Source: Streptomyces sp. Ru73
GTDB lineage: Bacteria > Actinomycetota > Actinomycetes > Streptomycetales > Streptomycetaceae
Direction of reading: 5' to 3'
Length of the DNA: 60,887 bases
NCBI RefSeq assembly: GCF_002920575.1
Contig: NZ_PQSQ01000043.1
Coordinates: 1-60,887, forward strand
The notes under the pieces were generated by a model. The model made no database searches and was not told the origin of the DNA. It worked only from the letters and a program-made list of their open reading frames with translations. Made by a program: the position numbers and the translations under genes. Shown here piece after piece: positions 7,385 through 15,730 of this stretch. Within the stretch, counting starts at the first letter, position 1; each line of letters begins with the position of its first letter.

Positions 7385-9754
7385 CTAGGAGCGGAGGCTC
7401 GCGGCCGGTTCGTTGCGGCCCGCGCGCAGCACATCGAAGACGCCGGGCACCTGGCGCATCGCGCGCATCAGGGAGGGCAGATCCGCGGCATCCGGGAGGT
7501 GCAGCGTGTACGTGTGCCGGACGCGCTGCTCCCGGGGCGGCTCCACGTCGGCCGAGACGACGGCGGCGCCCTGCGCAGCGATGGCCTCGGTGAGGTCGGC
7601 CAGCAGCCGGGGCCGGCTGAACGCCTCGGCGAGCAGCGTGACGCGGCAGCCCTGGTCCGGTGCCGCCGAGCGCCGCCAGTGCACCCCCACGGGCGTCCGC
7701 CCGGCCGCCGCCATCCGGGCAACGGCGGGGCACAGGGCGCGGTGCACGGTCACGGCGCCGCCGCGTACGGCGAACCCGGTGACCTTGTCGGGCGGTACGG
7801 GGGTGCAGCAGCCGGCCAGCCGGACGGTGGCGTCGGGGAGGTCGGTGACGGCGGGGACGGGCGGGCGCGGGCGGCGCGCCTCGGGGGCCGCGGCGGCGTC
7901 CTCGGGGGCGGCGCTTCCCGCTGCGGCGGCGCGGCCCCGGCCGGCGTCCCCGGCAGCCTCGGTGGACCTCTCCGCCTCCTGGGGCGCGTCGCTCCCGGTC
8001 TCGTCCGCCGGGCGCTCCGCGGTCTCGTCGGGCGCCTCCCGTTCCGCTTCCGCCTCCGCTTCCGCGCGTTCCGCTCCCGGATGGGCGCTGAGCCAGCGGG
8101 AGATGGCGAGGCGGGCCGCGGGGGTGCGGGCGTACTCCAGCCATTGCGGGGACGGTCCCGCCGCGGAGTCCGGGGCCATGAGCAGGTGCAGGCTGTCGCC
8201 GTCGCGGAGGACCGTCGAGAGGGTGGCCAGTCGGCCGTTCACACGCGCGCCGATGCAACAGTGCGCCCCGGCTCCGTGGAGTGCGTACGCGGCGTCCACG
8301 CAGCTGGCGCCCGCCGGCAGCCGGAACGCGCCGCGGTCGCCGGAGTGCCCGGCCGCCTCCCGCGCCGTGTCCCCGGCACCGAAGCCGCCGTCCGCGCGGA
8401 AGACCGTGATCTCCCGGTCCTCGGCCAGGTCGTCGCGGAGCGAGGTCCAGAACGTGTCCGGGTCGGGTGCCACCCGCTGCCACTCCAGCAGCCGCGAGAG
8501 CCAGCCGGGGCGGGTGGGGTCCACCCGCTCCCCGTCGGGCGTCTCCGTGCCCTCCGACGGGCCGTACGGGCCGCCCTCGGCGACGACGTGGGGATTGCCC
8601 AGCGCGATCACGCCTGCCTCGGCCACCCGGTGCATCCGGTGGGTGCGGATAAGCGTTTCGGCAATGTCGCCGTCCTCGCTCATCACGGCCGTGTGCAGGG
8701 ACTGGTACAGGTTGAACTTGGGCGCCGCGATGAAGTCCTTGAACTCCGAGACGACGGGCGTGAAGCAGGTGTGCAGCTCCCCCAGGACCGCGTAGCAGTC
8801 CGCGTCCTCGGCGACCAGCACCAGCAACCGCCCCAGGTCAGCGCCGGTCAGCTCGCCGCGCCGTATCCGGACGCGGTGCACGGACACGAAGTGCCGCGGC
8901 CGCACGAGTACTTCGGCGTCGATGCCGGCGTCGTGCAGCACCGTGCGCATCCGCCCGGCGGCGGCCGCGAGCGGATCCGGGCGCTCGGCGTGCCGCAGCA
9001 CGAGGGCGCGGGTCGCCGCGTACTCCTCGGGGTGCAGGATCGCGAAGACCAGGTCCTCCAGCTCGGTCTTGAGGGCCTGGACGCCGAGGCGCTCGGCGAG
9101 CGGGATCAGCACGTCGCGGGTGACCTTGGCGATCCTGGCCTGCTTCTCGGGGCGCATCACCCCGAGGGTGCGCATGTTGTGCAGCCGGTCCGCGAGCTTG
9201 ATCGACATGACCCGGACGTCGTTGCCGGTGGCCAGCAGCATCTTGCGGAAGGTCTCGGGCTCGGCGGCGGCGCCGTAATCGACCTTCTCCAGCTTGGTGA
9301 CGCCGTCGACCAGGAAGCGCACCTCCTCGCCGAACTCCGCGCCCACCTGATCGAGCGTCACGTCCGTGTCCTCGACGGTGTCGTGCAGCAGGGACGCGGT
9401 CAACGACGTGGTCTCCGCGCCCAGTTCGGCGAGGATGAGCGTCACGGCGAGGGGGTGGGTGATGTACGGCTCGCCGCTCTTGCGCATCTGCCCGCGGTGC
9501 GAGGACTCGGCGAGCGCGTACGCCCTGCTGAGGACGTCGAGGTCGGCGTGCGGGTGATGGGCGCGGTGGACCTTGGCGACGTGCTCCAGGGCGTCGGGCA
9601 GGCCGTCGCGCGGGGCCGGCCCCAGCAGCGCCGCGCGGCCGAACCGGCGCAGCCCTCTCAGCTCCAGCCGGGGGCGGCCGCGTTTTCGGGCCGCGCCCCC
9701 TGCCGGGTGGGATTCTGCGGGCGCACCGCTGGGTTCAGTGGCCTCTGCGCTCAT
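7385..9754 (-). CDS. rshA: RelA/SpoT-family (p)ppGpp hydrolase/synthetase (RshA-like)
   Basis: 789 residues. Domains in order: HD hydrolase with intact metal residues (His100 in YITHPLAV, HDTVED from His124, then LADRLHNMRTL); synthetase-like domain (PRHFVSVHR, SEFKDFIAAPKFNLYQSLHT around residue 340); TGS domain from about residue 446; an Ala/Glu-rich low-complexity insert (about 570-640); a Cys-containing CCTPVPPDKVTGF domain (about 646); a C-terminal ACT domain. The synthetase motifs have drifted: the usual R-x-K-H reads RPRH, the EIQIRT motif reads AETLIRT, and GIAAHW reads GVIALG. Hydrolysis is therefore better supported than synthesis. GGAGG precedes the ATG, and a TAGCAT -10-like hexamer lies at 9829-9834. 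Position and divergence suggest the rshA paralogue rather than relA. Confidence 0.9.
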   Translation of the reverse strand: MSAEATEPSGAPAESHPAGGAARKRGRPRLELRGLRRFGRAALLGPAPRDGLPDALEHVAKVHRAHHPHADLDVLSRAYALAESSHRGQMRKSGEPYITHPLAVTLILAELGAETTSLTASLLHDTVEDTDVTLDQVGAEFGEEVRFLVDGVTKLEKVDYGAAAEPETFRKMLLATGNDVRVMSIKLADRLHNMRTLGVMRPEKQARIAKVTRDVLIPLAERLGVQALKTELEDLVFAILHPEEYAATRALVLRHAERPDPLAAAAGRMRTVLHDAGIDAEVLVRPRHFVSVHRVRIRRGELTGADLGRLLVLVAEDADCYAVLGELHTCFTPVVSEFKDFIAAPKFNLYQSLHTAVMSEDGDIAETLIRTHRMHRVAEAGVIALGNPHVVAEGGPYGPSEGTETPDGERVDPTRPGWLSRLLEWQRVAPDPDTFWTSLRDDLAEDREITVFRADGGFGAGDTAREAAGHSGDRGAFRLPAGASCVDAAYALHGAGAHCCIGARVNGRLATLSTVLRDGDSLHLLMAPDSAAGPSPQWLEYARTPAARLAISRWLSAHPGAERAEAEAEAEREAPDETAERPADETGSDAPQEAERSTEAAGDAGRGRAAAAGSAAPEDAAAAPEARRPRPPVPAVTDLPDATVRLAGCCTPVPPDKVTGFAVRGGAVTVHRALCPAVARMAAAGRTPVGVHWRRSAAPDQGCRVTLLAEAFSRPRLLADLTEAIAAQGAAVVSADVEPPREQRVRHTYTLHLPDAADLPSLMRAMRQVPGVFDVLRAGRNEPAASLRS

Positions 9755-9929
9755 GGGGCACCTCCGGCAGCATCGACCGGCGGCCGGACGCGATCAGGCG
9801 GTGACGGCGGTGTCCGGGCCGGTGCTTGATGCTACCGAGCCCATCACGCACCGCTCACCGCCTCTCGCCCAGAGTGAAACGGATCACCCATTCGAGCGAA
9901 ACTTCGGTGCGGGCCGTGACTGTCCGGAG

Positions 9930-9957
9930 CCGGCTTCCGGGTGCTTTTCGGAGCCGG
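9930..9957 (-). terminator. hairpin downstream of dapF
   Basis: CCGGCTTCCG (9930-9939) pairs with CGGAGCCGG (9949-9957) with one bulged T. It lies 13 bp after the dapF stop and 175 bp upstream of the rshA start. Likely terminator of dapF. Confidence 0.5.
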
Positions 9958-9970
9958 CCGGAGGCGGTCC

Positions 9971-10861
9971 TCAGATGCCTGCCGCGGCCGCCCACGAGGG
10001 GTCGATGGTGCCCTCGGCGACGATCACCGCGGGGCCGGTCATCTCCACCGTGCCGTCGGGCAGCTCGGTGATCACCAGCGTGCCGCCGAGGACGTCGACG
10101 GTGTACGTGACGGGGCTGCCCGTGACCGCCGGGTCCGCGCCGTCCCGGCGGGCGGTGGCCACGGCGACCGCGCAGGCGCCCGTGCCGCAGGAGCGGGTCT
10201 CGCCGGAGCCGCGCTCGTGCACCCGCATCGCGACGTGGCGCGGGCCGCGGTCGGCGACGAACTCGACGTTGACCCCGTCCGGATAAACCGCGGCAGGGCT
10301 GAACGGCGGAGCGCTGAGCAGGTCCCCGGCGTGGCCGAGGTCCTCGACGAAGGCGACGGCGTGCGGATTGCCCATGTTCACGTTGCGCGCGGGCCAGCTG
10401 CGCTCGCCGACCGTGACCGTGACCTGCTCCTCGGGCAGCTCGGCGCGCCCCATGACGACGGTGACGTCCCCGGTGGCGCCGTCCGCCGCGTCCTTGGCGA
10501 GGTGCACGCGGCGCACGCCCGCACGGGTGGCGATCGCCAGGTCGCCGGCCTCGGCCAGCCCGGCGTACTGCAGGTAGCGGGCGAAGACCCGGACGCCGTT
10601 GCCGCACATCTCGGCGATGGAGCCGTCGCTGTTGCGGTAGTCCATGAACCACTCGGCCTCGTCGGCCATCGCGCGCGCCTCGGGGTGCGCCGCTGACCGC
10701 ACGACGTGCAGGACACCGTCGCCGCCGATGCCGGCCCTGCGGTCGCAGAGCCGTGCCACGAGGGCGGCGGGCAGCTCCAGCAGACCGTCCGGGTCGGGGA
10801 CGATCACGAAGTCGTTCTCGGTGCCGTGGCCCTTGAGGAAGGCGATGCGCTCGTTGCTCAC
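9971..10861 (-). CDS. dapF: diaminopimelate epimerase
   Basis: 296 residues from the GTG at 10861 (VSNERIAFLKGHGTENDFV). The frame is open further upstream, but homology starts here. DapF interconverts LL- and meso-diaminopimelate in lysine and peptidoglycan synthesis; Streptomyces walls use LL-DAP, but lysine synthesis needs the meso form. The two catalytic cysteines are visible: Cys86 in MCGNGVRVFARYL and Cys225 in SCGTGACAVAVA. The substrate-binding GHGTENDF and MGNPHAVAFV segments are present. It is the last gene before a hairpin and lies 83 bp downstream of a membrane-protein gene on the same strand. Confidence 0.96.
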   Translation of the reverse strand: MSNERIAFLKGHGTENDFVIVPDPDGLLELPAALVARLCDRRAGIGGDGVLHVVRSAAHPEARAMADEAEWFMDYRNSDGSIAEMCGNGVRVFARYLQYAGLAEAGDLAIATRAGVRRVHLAKDAADGATGDVTVVMGRAELPEEQVTVTVGERSWPARNVNMGNPHAVAFVEDLGHAGDLLSAPPFSPAAVYPDGVNVEFVADRGPRHVAMRVHERGSGETRSCGTGACAVAVATARRDGADPAVTGSPVTYTVDVLGGTLVITELPDGTVEMTGPAVIVAEGTIDPSWAAAAGI

Positions 10862-10944
10862 CCTTGAATCGTACGGGGCACCACCGACAGCGGCCGCATC
10901 CGGGCGCGGCAGCGGGCCGCGCTCCGTACCGGCCGGGCCGGCGG

Positions 10945-11592
10945 TCAGCGCAGCCGGGCCACGCGCCAGATGGCCAGGGCGGCCAGCACCAGGACGACGG
11001 CGGCGTACACCGCGACCACCCGCCAGTCGGCGCGCCGGCCGGAACCGCGGGGCGGCAGGCCCGGCCAGGTGTGGCCGACCCGGCGCGCCGCCATCATGCC
11101 GCCGCCCGCCGCGCAGCAGCACAGCAGCAGCCCGAGCATCGCGAAGACGGCCCCGCCGTCCCCGCCGAATTCGAACGCCAGCGGGAAGGCGAACATCAGT
11201 GAGCCGACGGCGGCCAGCCCCACGATGGGGGCGAGCTGCCAGAGGCGGAGACGGCGCGGCGGCCGCAGCTCCCGGAAGGACGCGGCGTCCTCGGCGGGCC
11301 GGTCGTCCTCGGGCTGCGCGTCGGGCCCGTCGGAGCCGTCGAGCGCGTCCACGTCGTCCAGCCGGACGCCGTCCCCGGGCCGGTCGCTCTCCGGGGCGTG
11401 GTGGCCGCCCGTCAGCGGCGCTTCGTCGAGGCGGTCCTCAGGGGCGATGTGCCCGTGCTCCGGGAGGCCGGCGTCCAGGGACCGGTCGGGCCCGTCGGCG
11501 AAGCCGTCGTCGTCCGGAAGGCGTGCCGCGTCCGAGGAGCCGGCGCCGACCGGCCCGGGGTCGTCGTCGAGGGCGGGGGCGCGGCCCGGCAT
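10945..11592 (-). CDS. hypothetical membrane protein with acidic N-terminal region
   Basis: 215 residues from the ATG at 11592, chosen for the preceding GGAAGGGA. I do not recognise a family. The first ~115 residues are acidic and disordered (many Asp, Pro, Gly). Three hydrophobic segments follow: PIVGLAAVGSLMFAFPLAF, then AVFAMLGLLLCCCAAGGGMM, and a C-terminal VVAVYAAVVLVLAALAIW. It ends in a basic tail (RVARLR). It sits between miaA and dapF on the same strand and may be cotranscribed. An in-frame start further upstream cannot be excluded. Confidence 0.65.
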   Translation of the reverse strand: MPGRAPALDDDPGPVGAGSSDAARLPDDDGFADGPDRSLDAGLPEHGHIAPEDRLDEAPLTGGHHAPESDRPGDGVRLDDVDALDGSDGPDAQPEDDRPAEDAASFRELRPPRRLRLWQLAPIVGLAAVGSLMFAFPLAFEFGGDGGAVFAMLGLLLCCCAAGGGMMAARRVGHTWPGLPPRGSGRRADWRVVAVYAAVVLVLAALAIWRVARLR

Positions 11593-11774
11593 CGGTTCCC
11601 TTCCGCCGTGCTGTCCTTCGCGCCGCACGTCCGGCTGGTGCGCTCTGCTGCGAGGGCGGGCCTCCATCGCCAATGCCCTCCCGGTTTCCAGACGCACGGC
11701 TCGGTCGATGGTCGATAATGACACGCCCTCAAGCGGCCCGATGACGGCCGGAGCGTCCCGATGCCAGGACGTGA

Positions 11775-12725
11775 TCAGGCTGTGACCGGTCGTTCGAGCA
11801 GCGCCAGCGCGCGCTCCGGAAGCTCCCGCCGCGCGACAGCCGCGCCGCTGAGCCAGTGGACCCTCGGGTCCCGCCGGAACCAGGAGTCCTGACGGCGCGC
11901 GAAGCGCTTGGTGGCGCGTACGGTCTCGGCCCGCGCCTCGTCCTCGGTGCACTCGCCCGCGAGGTACGCCAGCACCTGCTGGTACCCGAGCGCGCGAGAG
12001 GCCGTACGCCCCTCGCGCAGGCCCTGCGCCTCCAGCGCACGTACCTCCTCCACGAGCCCCGCCTCCCACATGCGGTCGACCCGTACGGCGATCCGCTCGT
12101 CCAGTTCGGGGCGGTCCACGTCGACGCCGATCTGCACCGTGTCGGCGTAGACCTCGCGCTGGTCACCGGGGCCGGGCAGGTTGGCCGTGAAGGGCCGTCC
12201 GGTGATCTCGATGACCTCCAGGGCGCGCACGATGCGGCGGCCGTTGCTGGGCAGGATGGCGCGCGCCGCCTCGGGGTCGGCGGCGGCCAGCCGGGCGTGC
12301 AGCACCCCGCTGCCCTCGTGCTCCAGCTCGGCCTCCAGCCGGGCCCGCACCTCGGGGTCGGTGCCGGGGAACTCCAGGTTGTCCAGCGCGCCGCGCACAT
12401 AGAGGCCGGAGCCGCCCACGAGGACCGCGGTGCGCCCCTCGGCGAGCAGCCGGTCGATCTCGGCGCGGGCCAGCCGCTGGTACTCCGCGACGCTCGCCGC
12501 CTGGGTGACGTCCCAGATGTCCAGGAGGTGGTGCGGCACGCCGGCCCGCTCCTCCTGGGTGAGCTTGGCGGTGCCGATGTCCATGCCCCGGTAGAGCTGC
12601 ATGGAGTCGGCGTTGACGACCTCGCCGCCGAAGTGCCGGGCGAGGGCGACGCCCAGGTCGGACTTGCCGGCCGCGGTGGGGCCGACGACGGCGATGACCC
12701 GCGGAGCGGGAACTGCTGTGTTCAC
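11775..12725 (-). CDS. miaA: tRNA dimethylallyltransferase
   Basis: 316 residues, GTG start at 12725. MiaA transfers a dimethylallyl group from DMAPP to N6 of A37 in tRNAs reading UNN codons; MiaB, encoded at 14150-15637, then adds the methylthio group. The P-loop GPTAAGKSDL is at residues 15-24, followed by NADSMQLYRGMDIGTAK and GGSGLYVRGALDNLEFPG, all characteristic. Length is normal. It is divergent from the small antitoxin-like gene at 12898. Confidence 0.96.
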   Translation of the reverse strand: MNTAVPAPRVIAVVGPTAAGKSDLGVALARHFGGEVVNADSMQLYRGMDIGTAKLTQEERAGVPHHLLDIWDVTQAASVAEYQRLARAEIDRLLAEGRTAVLVGGSGLYVRGALDNLEFPGTDPEVRARLEAELEHEGSGVLHARLAAADPEAARAILPSNGRRIVRALEVIEITGRPFTANLPGPGDQREVYADTVQIGVDVDRPELDERIAVRVDRMWEAGLVEEVRALEAQGLREGRTASRALGYQQVLAYLAGECTEDEARAETVRATKRFARRQDSWFRRDPRVHWLSGAAVARRELPERALALLERPVTA

Positions 12726-12897
12726 CGAGCCAGTGTGTCAAACCGCGCGGCCGGTTTCGAATGAGCACCGGACGGCCCGCCTCCCCCAGGAGCCGCGCGC
12801 GGCGCGGGTGACGGGGAGGTTTGGCCCGCATGAGGAGGGTAAACGCCAGGTATGGGCGCTTTTGAACCCCGCGCCCTCCGACCAAGGAAGGTGGCTC

Positions 12898-13185
12898 ATG
12901 GGCCTGCTGGACAACCTGAAGGCCAAGGCCGGCCTCCTCAAGGGCAAGGCCGGAGACCTCGCGCTGCAGCACGGGGACAAGATCGAGCGGGGCCTGGACA
13001 AGGCCGGCAGGACGGCCGACGCCAGGACGAAGGGCAAGTACAGCGGCCAGATCGGCACCGGCACCACGAAGGCCAAGGAAGCGCTGCGCCGGATGGCCGA
13101 GGGCCAGGAGAAGCACACCCCGGGCGCGGGCGGCCGCTCCGCCGGTGAGCACGGCACCGGAAGGCGGCCCGGCGACCCGATGTGA
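12898..13185 (+). CDS. antitoxin-like small protein (MT0933/Rv0909 type)
   Basis: 95 residues from the ATG at 12898, preceded by AAGGAAGG. MGLLDNLKAKAGLLKGKAG, a mid-segment HGDKIERGLDKAG and KGKYSGQIGTG match the small Lys/Asp-rich proteins named MT0933-type antitoxins. The C-terminal 30 residues are Gly/His/Arg-rich. No toxin gene adjoins it: neighbours are miaA (divergent) and a LigB-like gene (convergent, after a strong terminator). The antitoxin label therefore rests on family naming only, and a stress-related or structural role is equally open. Confidence 0.75.
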   Translation: MGLLDNLKAKAGLLKGKAGDLALQHGDKIERGLDKAGRTADARTKGKYSGQIGTGTTKAKEALRRMAEGQEKHTPGAGGRSAGEHGTGRRPGDPM

Positions 13186-13206
13186 GACCGGCAGGGCCGG
13201 AGAGAG

Positions 13207-13240
13207 CGGTGGCCGGGGACCACGCGGTCCCCGGCCACCG
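13207..13240. terminator. bidirectional terminator after the antitoxin-like gene
   Basis: Perfect 15-bp stem (13207-13221 with 13226-13240) around a 4-nt loop, between convergent genes ending at 13185 and 13282. Confidence 0.85.
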
Positions 13241-13281
13241 TCATGCGTCACGGGCCGCCGCACGCGGCGCCCGGTAGAGCG

Positions 13282-14001
13282 CTAGGACCAGGCCGCCACG
13301 AAGTACCCCACGCCGTACGGCGCCTCTTCGTGCAGCAGCTCGCCGCCCAGCCCGGCGCCCTCCGCCGCCCCGGCCAGCACCTGCCAGCTGGAGCGGCCCG
13401 ACACCATGAGGGACTGCGCGGGCTCCTCGTCCAGCGCCCCGAGGGCGGCAGCGTCCGCCGAACCCAGCATGCGGGCCAGCTCCGCGTCGAACCCCTCGGC
13501 CCGCTCGTCGAAGTAACCGGGCGCCTTGACCGTGCGGCAGGCGCTGCCGTCCCCCATCACCAGCAGGGCGACACGGGCGGCCGAGGCCGCGAGCTCGCGC
13601 CCGGCACCGAGGCACTTCTCCGGTTCGAGCGGCTCGCCCACGCCGAGCGCGGTCACGGGGACGCCGTGCCAGTCGGCGCGCTCCAGCAGCCAGGCGCCGA
13701 CGGCCAGTGAGGGCGGCAGCTGCCGCCCCTCGTCGGCGCCCTCGCCGTCCGGCGCGCCGAGCCGTACGGAGAGGTCGACGCCGAAGCCGGCGAACGAGCC
13801 GGGCGCGCCCTCCTTGAACGCCCCGCGGCCCGCGGGCTCGGCGGGGCCGACGACGACGAGCCGGTCGGGCCGGGCGGCCGCGAGTACGCCGACGGCGTCC
13901 GCGCAGGCGGCCCGCAGACCGTCCAGTTCGGCCGCGGCACCGCCGGCGACCTCGGGGACGAGCAGTGGCGGACAGGGACACAGAGCAGCAGCTACGAGCA
14001 T
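13282..14001 (-). CDS. class III extradiol dioxygenase subunit B-like (LigB-like) protein
   Basis: 239 residues. The N-terminus (MLVAAALCPCPPLLVPEVAG) and the later RLVVVGPAEPAG, VGAWLLERADW and VALLVMGDGSACRT segments match a family in actinobacteria annotated as LigB-like. The usual Fe-binding histidines of true protocatechuate 4,5-dioxygenases are not evident: the N-terminal His pair is replaced by Cys-Pro-Cys-Pro. Catalysis should not be assumed. It sits between miaB and the miaA region on the same strand as miaB, 148 bp downstream. Confidence 0.7.
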   Translation of the reverse strand: MLVAAALCPCPPLLVPEVAGGAAAELDGLRAACADAVGVLAAARPDRLVVVGPAEPAGRGAFKEGAPGSFAGFGVDLSVRLGAPDGEGADEGRQLPPSLAVGAWLLERADWHGVPVTALGVGEPLEPEKCLGAGRELAASAARVALLVMGDGSACRTVKAPGYFDERAEGFDAELARMLGSADAAALGALDEEPAQSLMVSGRSSWQVLAGAAEGAGLGGELLHEEAPYGVGYFVAAWS

Positions 14002-14149
14002 GTTCCGCAGCGTATCCCCGCGGCTGCGGGGCGCTGGGCCGCGCCCTGCCCCGCGGTGCGGGAAGCGGCCGGGAGGAGGTCTGCGCGGGCACGTGCGGGG
14101 CCCGGGAGCCGTGCTGGGGCTCCCGGGGTGTCCGCGCGGCCGCGGCGGC

Positions 14150-15637
14150 TCAGGAGGCCGGGCAGCAGCCGCCGGCCGGCTCGGCGGGCGCGGGGGCCGG
14201 GGCGCCCACCGTCGGCAGGCCGAGCATGACGCCGGCGGGCTGCGGCGGCGCGGCGTTGCGGCGCTCCCAGGCGTCGCCGGAGCGGGTCCGGCGCACCGAG
14301 ACGGCCTCGCCCTCGGCGAGCAGGTGGTGCGGCGCCGCGTACGTGATCTCGACCGTCACCATGTCGCCGGGGCGGACCTCGGCGGCGGGCTTGGTGAAGT
14401 GCACGAGGCGGTTGTCGGGCGCGCGGCCGGAGAGGCGGTGCGTGGCGCCGTCCTTGCGGCCCTCGCCCTCGGCGACCATGACCTCGACGGTGCGGCCGAC
14501 CTGCTTCTTGTTCTCCTCCCAGGAGATCTCCTCCTGGAGCGCGACCAGCCGCTCGTAGCGGGCCTGGACGACCTCCTTCGGGATCTGCCCCTCCATGGTC
14601 GCGGCCGGGGTCCCGGGGCGCTTGGAGTACTGGAAGGTGAAGGCCTGCGCGAAGCGGGACTCCCGGACGACGTGCAGCGTCTGCTCGAAGTCCGCCTCGG
14701 TCTCGCCGGGGAAGCCCACGATGATGTCGGTGGAGATGGCCGCGTCCGGCATGGCGGCGCGCACCTTCTCGATGATCCCGAGGAAGCGCTCCTGGCGGTA
14801 GGAGCGGCGCATGGCCTTCAGGACGGTGTCGGAGCCGGACTGCAGCGGCATGTGGAGCTGCGGCATGACGTTCGGCGTCTCGGCCATGGCGGCGATCACG
14901 TCGTCCGTGAAGTCGCGCGGGTGCGGCGAGGTGAAGCGGACCCGCTCCAGGCCCTCGATCTTCCCGCAGGCGCGCAGCAGCTTGGAGAACGCCTCGCGGT
15001 CACCGATGTCGGAGCCGTAGGCGTTGACGTTCTGGCCGAGCAGGGTGATCTCGGAGACGCCCTCGGAGACCAGCGTCTCGATCTCGGCGAGGATGTCGCC
15101 GGGGCGGCGGTCCTTCTCCTTGCCGCGCAGCGCGGGGACGATGCAGAAGGTGCAGGTGTTGTTGCACCCCACGGAGATGGAGACCCAGGCCGCGTAGGCG
15201 CTCTCGCGGCGGGTGGGCAGCGTCGAGGGGAACGCCTCCAGGGACTCCGCGATCTCGACCTGCGCCTCTTCCTGGACGCGGGCGCGCTCCAGGAGGACCG
15301 GCAGCTTGCCGATGTTGTGCGTGCCGAAGACGACGTCCACCCAGGGCGCCTTCTTGACGATGGTGTCGCGGTCCTTCTGGGCGAGGCAGCCGCCGACGGC
15401 GATCTGCATGCCGGGCCGCGCGGCCTTCTTCGGGGCGAGCTGGCCGAGGTTGCCGTAGAGCTTGTTGTCGGCGTTCTCGCGCACCGCGCAGGTGTTGAAG
15501 ACGACGACGTCCGCACCGTCGGCGCCCTCGGGCGCGGGCACGTACCCGGCGTCCTCCAGCAGGCCGGCCAGCCGCTCGGAGTCATGGACGTTCATCTGGC
15601 ACCCGTGGGTGCGCACCTCGTATGTCTTCGCACTCAT
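14150..15637 (-). CDS. miaB: tRNA-2-methylthio-N6-dimethylallyladenosine synthase
   Basis: 495 residues from the ATG at 15637 (MSAKTYEVRTHGCQMNVHDS). An 18-codon in-frame extension exists upstream, but this start fits the family. MiaB is a radical SAM methylthiotransferase acting on i6A37 made by MiaA. The N-terminal cluster-binding cysteines are in THGCQMN, NTCAVRE and VGGCLAQ. The radical SAM motif is CNNTCTFC (Cys158, 162, 165). A C-terminal TRAM domain (about residues 365-440) is followed by an Ala/Pro tail ending GGCCPAS. The only weak point is the absence of a clear Shine-Dalgarno before 15637. Confidence 0.95.
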   Translation of the reverse strand: MSAKTYEVRTHGCQMNVHDSERLAGLLEDAGYVPAPEGADGADVVVFNTCAVRENADNKLYGNLGQLAPKKAARPGMQIAVGGCLAQKDRDTIVKKAPWVDVVFGTHNIGKLPVLLERARVQEEAQVEIAESLEAFPSTLPTRRESAYAAWVSISVGCNNTCTFCIVPALRGKEKDRRPGDILAEIETLVSEGVSEITLLGQNVNAYGSDIGDREAFSKLLRACGKIEGLERVRFTSPHPRDFTDDVIAAMAETPNVMPQLHMPLQSGSDTVLKAMRRSYRQERFLGIIEKVRAAMPDAAISTDIIVGFPGETEADFEQTLHVVRESRFAQAFTFQYSKRPGTPAATMEGQIPKEVVQARYERLVALQEEISWEENKKQVGRTVEVMVAEGEGRKDGATHRLSGRAPDNRLVHFTKPAAEVRPGDMVTVEITYAAPHHLLAEGEAVSVRRTRSGDAWERRNAAPPQPAGVMLGLPTVGAPAPAPAEPAGGCCPAS

Positions 15638-15668
15638 CTCAATCGACCAGGGTACGTGCTCCCGGAGG

Positions 15669-15709
15669 CCGTCCGCCCCCTCCGGGGGCATCCCGGAGGG
15701 GGCGGACGG
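15669..15709. terminator. strong hairpin between FUSC gene and miaB
   Basis: Perfect 18-bp stem (15669-15686 with 15692-15709) and 5-nt loop. It lies after the FUSC stop (15731) and before the miaB start, so it separates the two same-strand units. Confidence 0.85.
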
Positions 15710-15730
15710 GCAACGGCCGCGGTCAGCGGG

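Noticed and set aside
6257..9829. 1190-codon plus-strand frame opposite the M1 peptidase and rshA genes
   Set aside because: No recognisable domain and a composition typical of antisense frames; the minus strand has clear enzyme motifs.
13282..14001. Functional aromatic ring-cleaving dioxygenase
   Set aside because: Family resemblance is clear but the expected iron-binding histidines are not visible, so only a LigB-like label is given.
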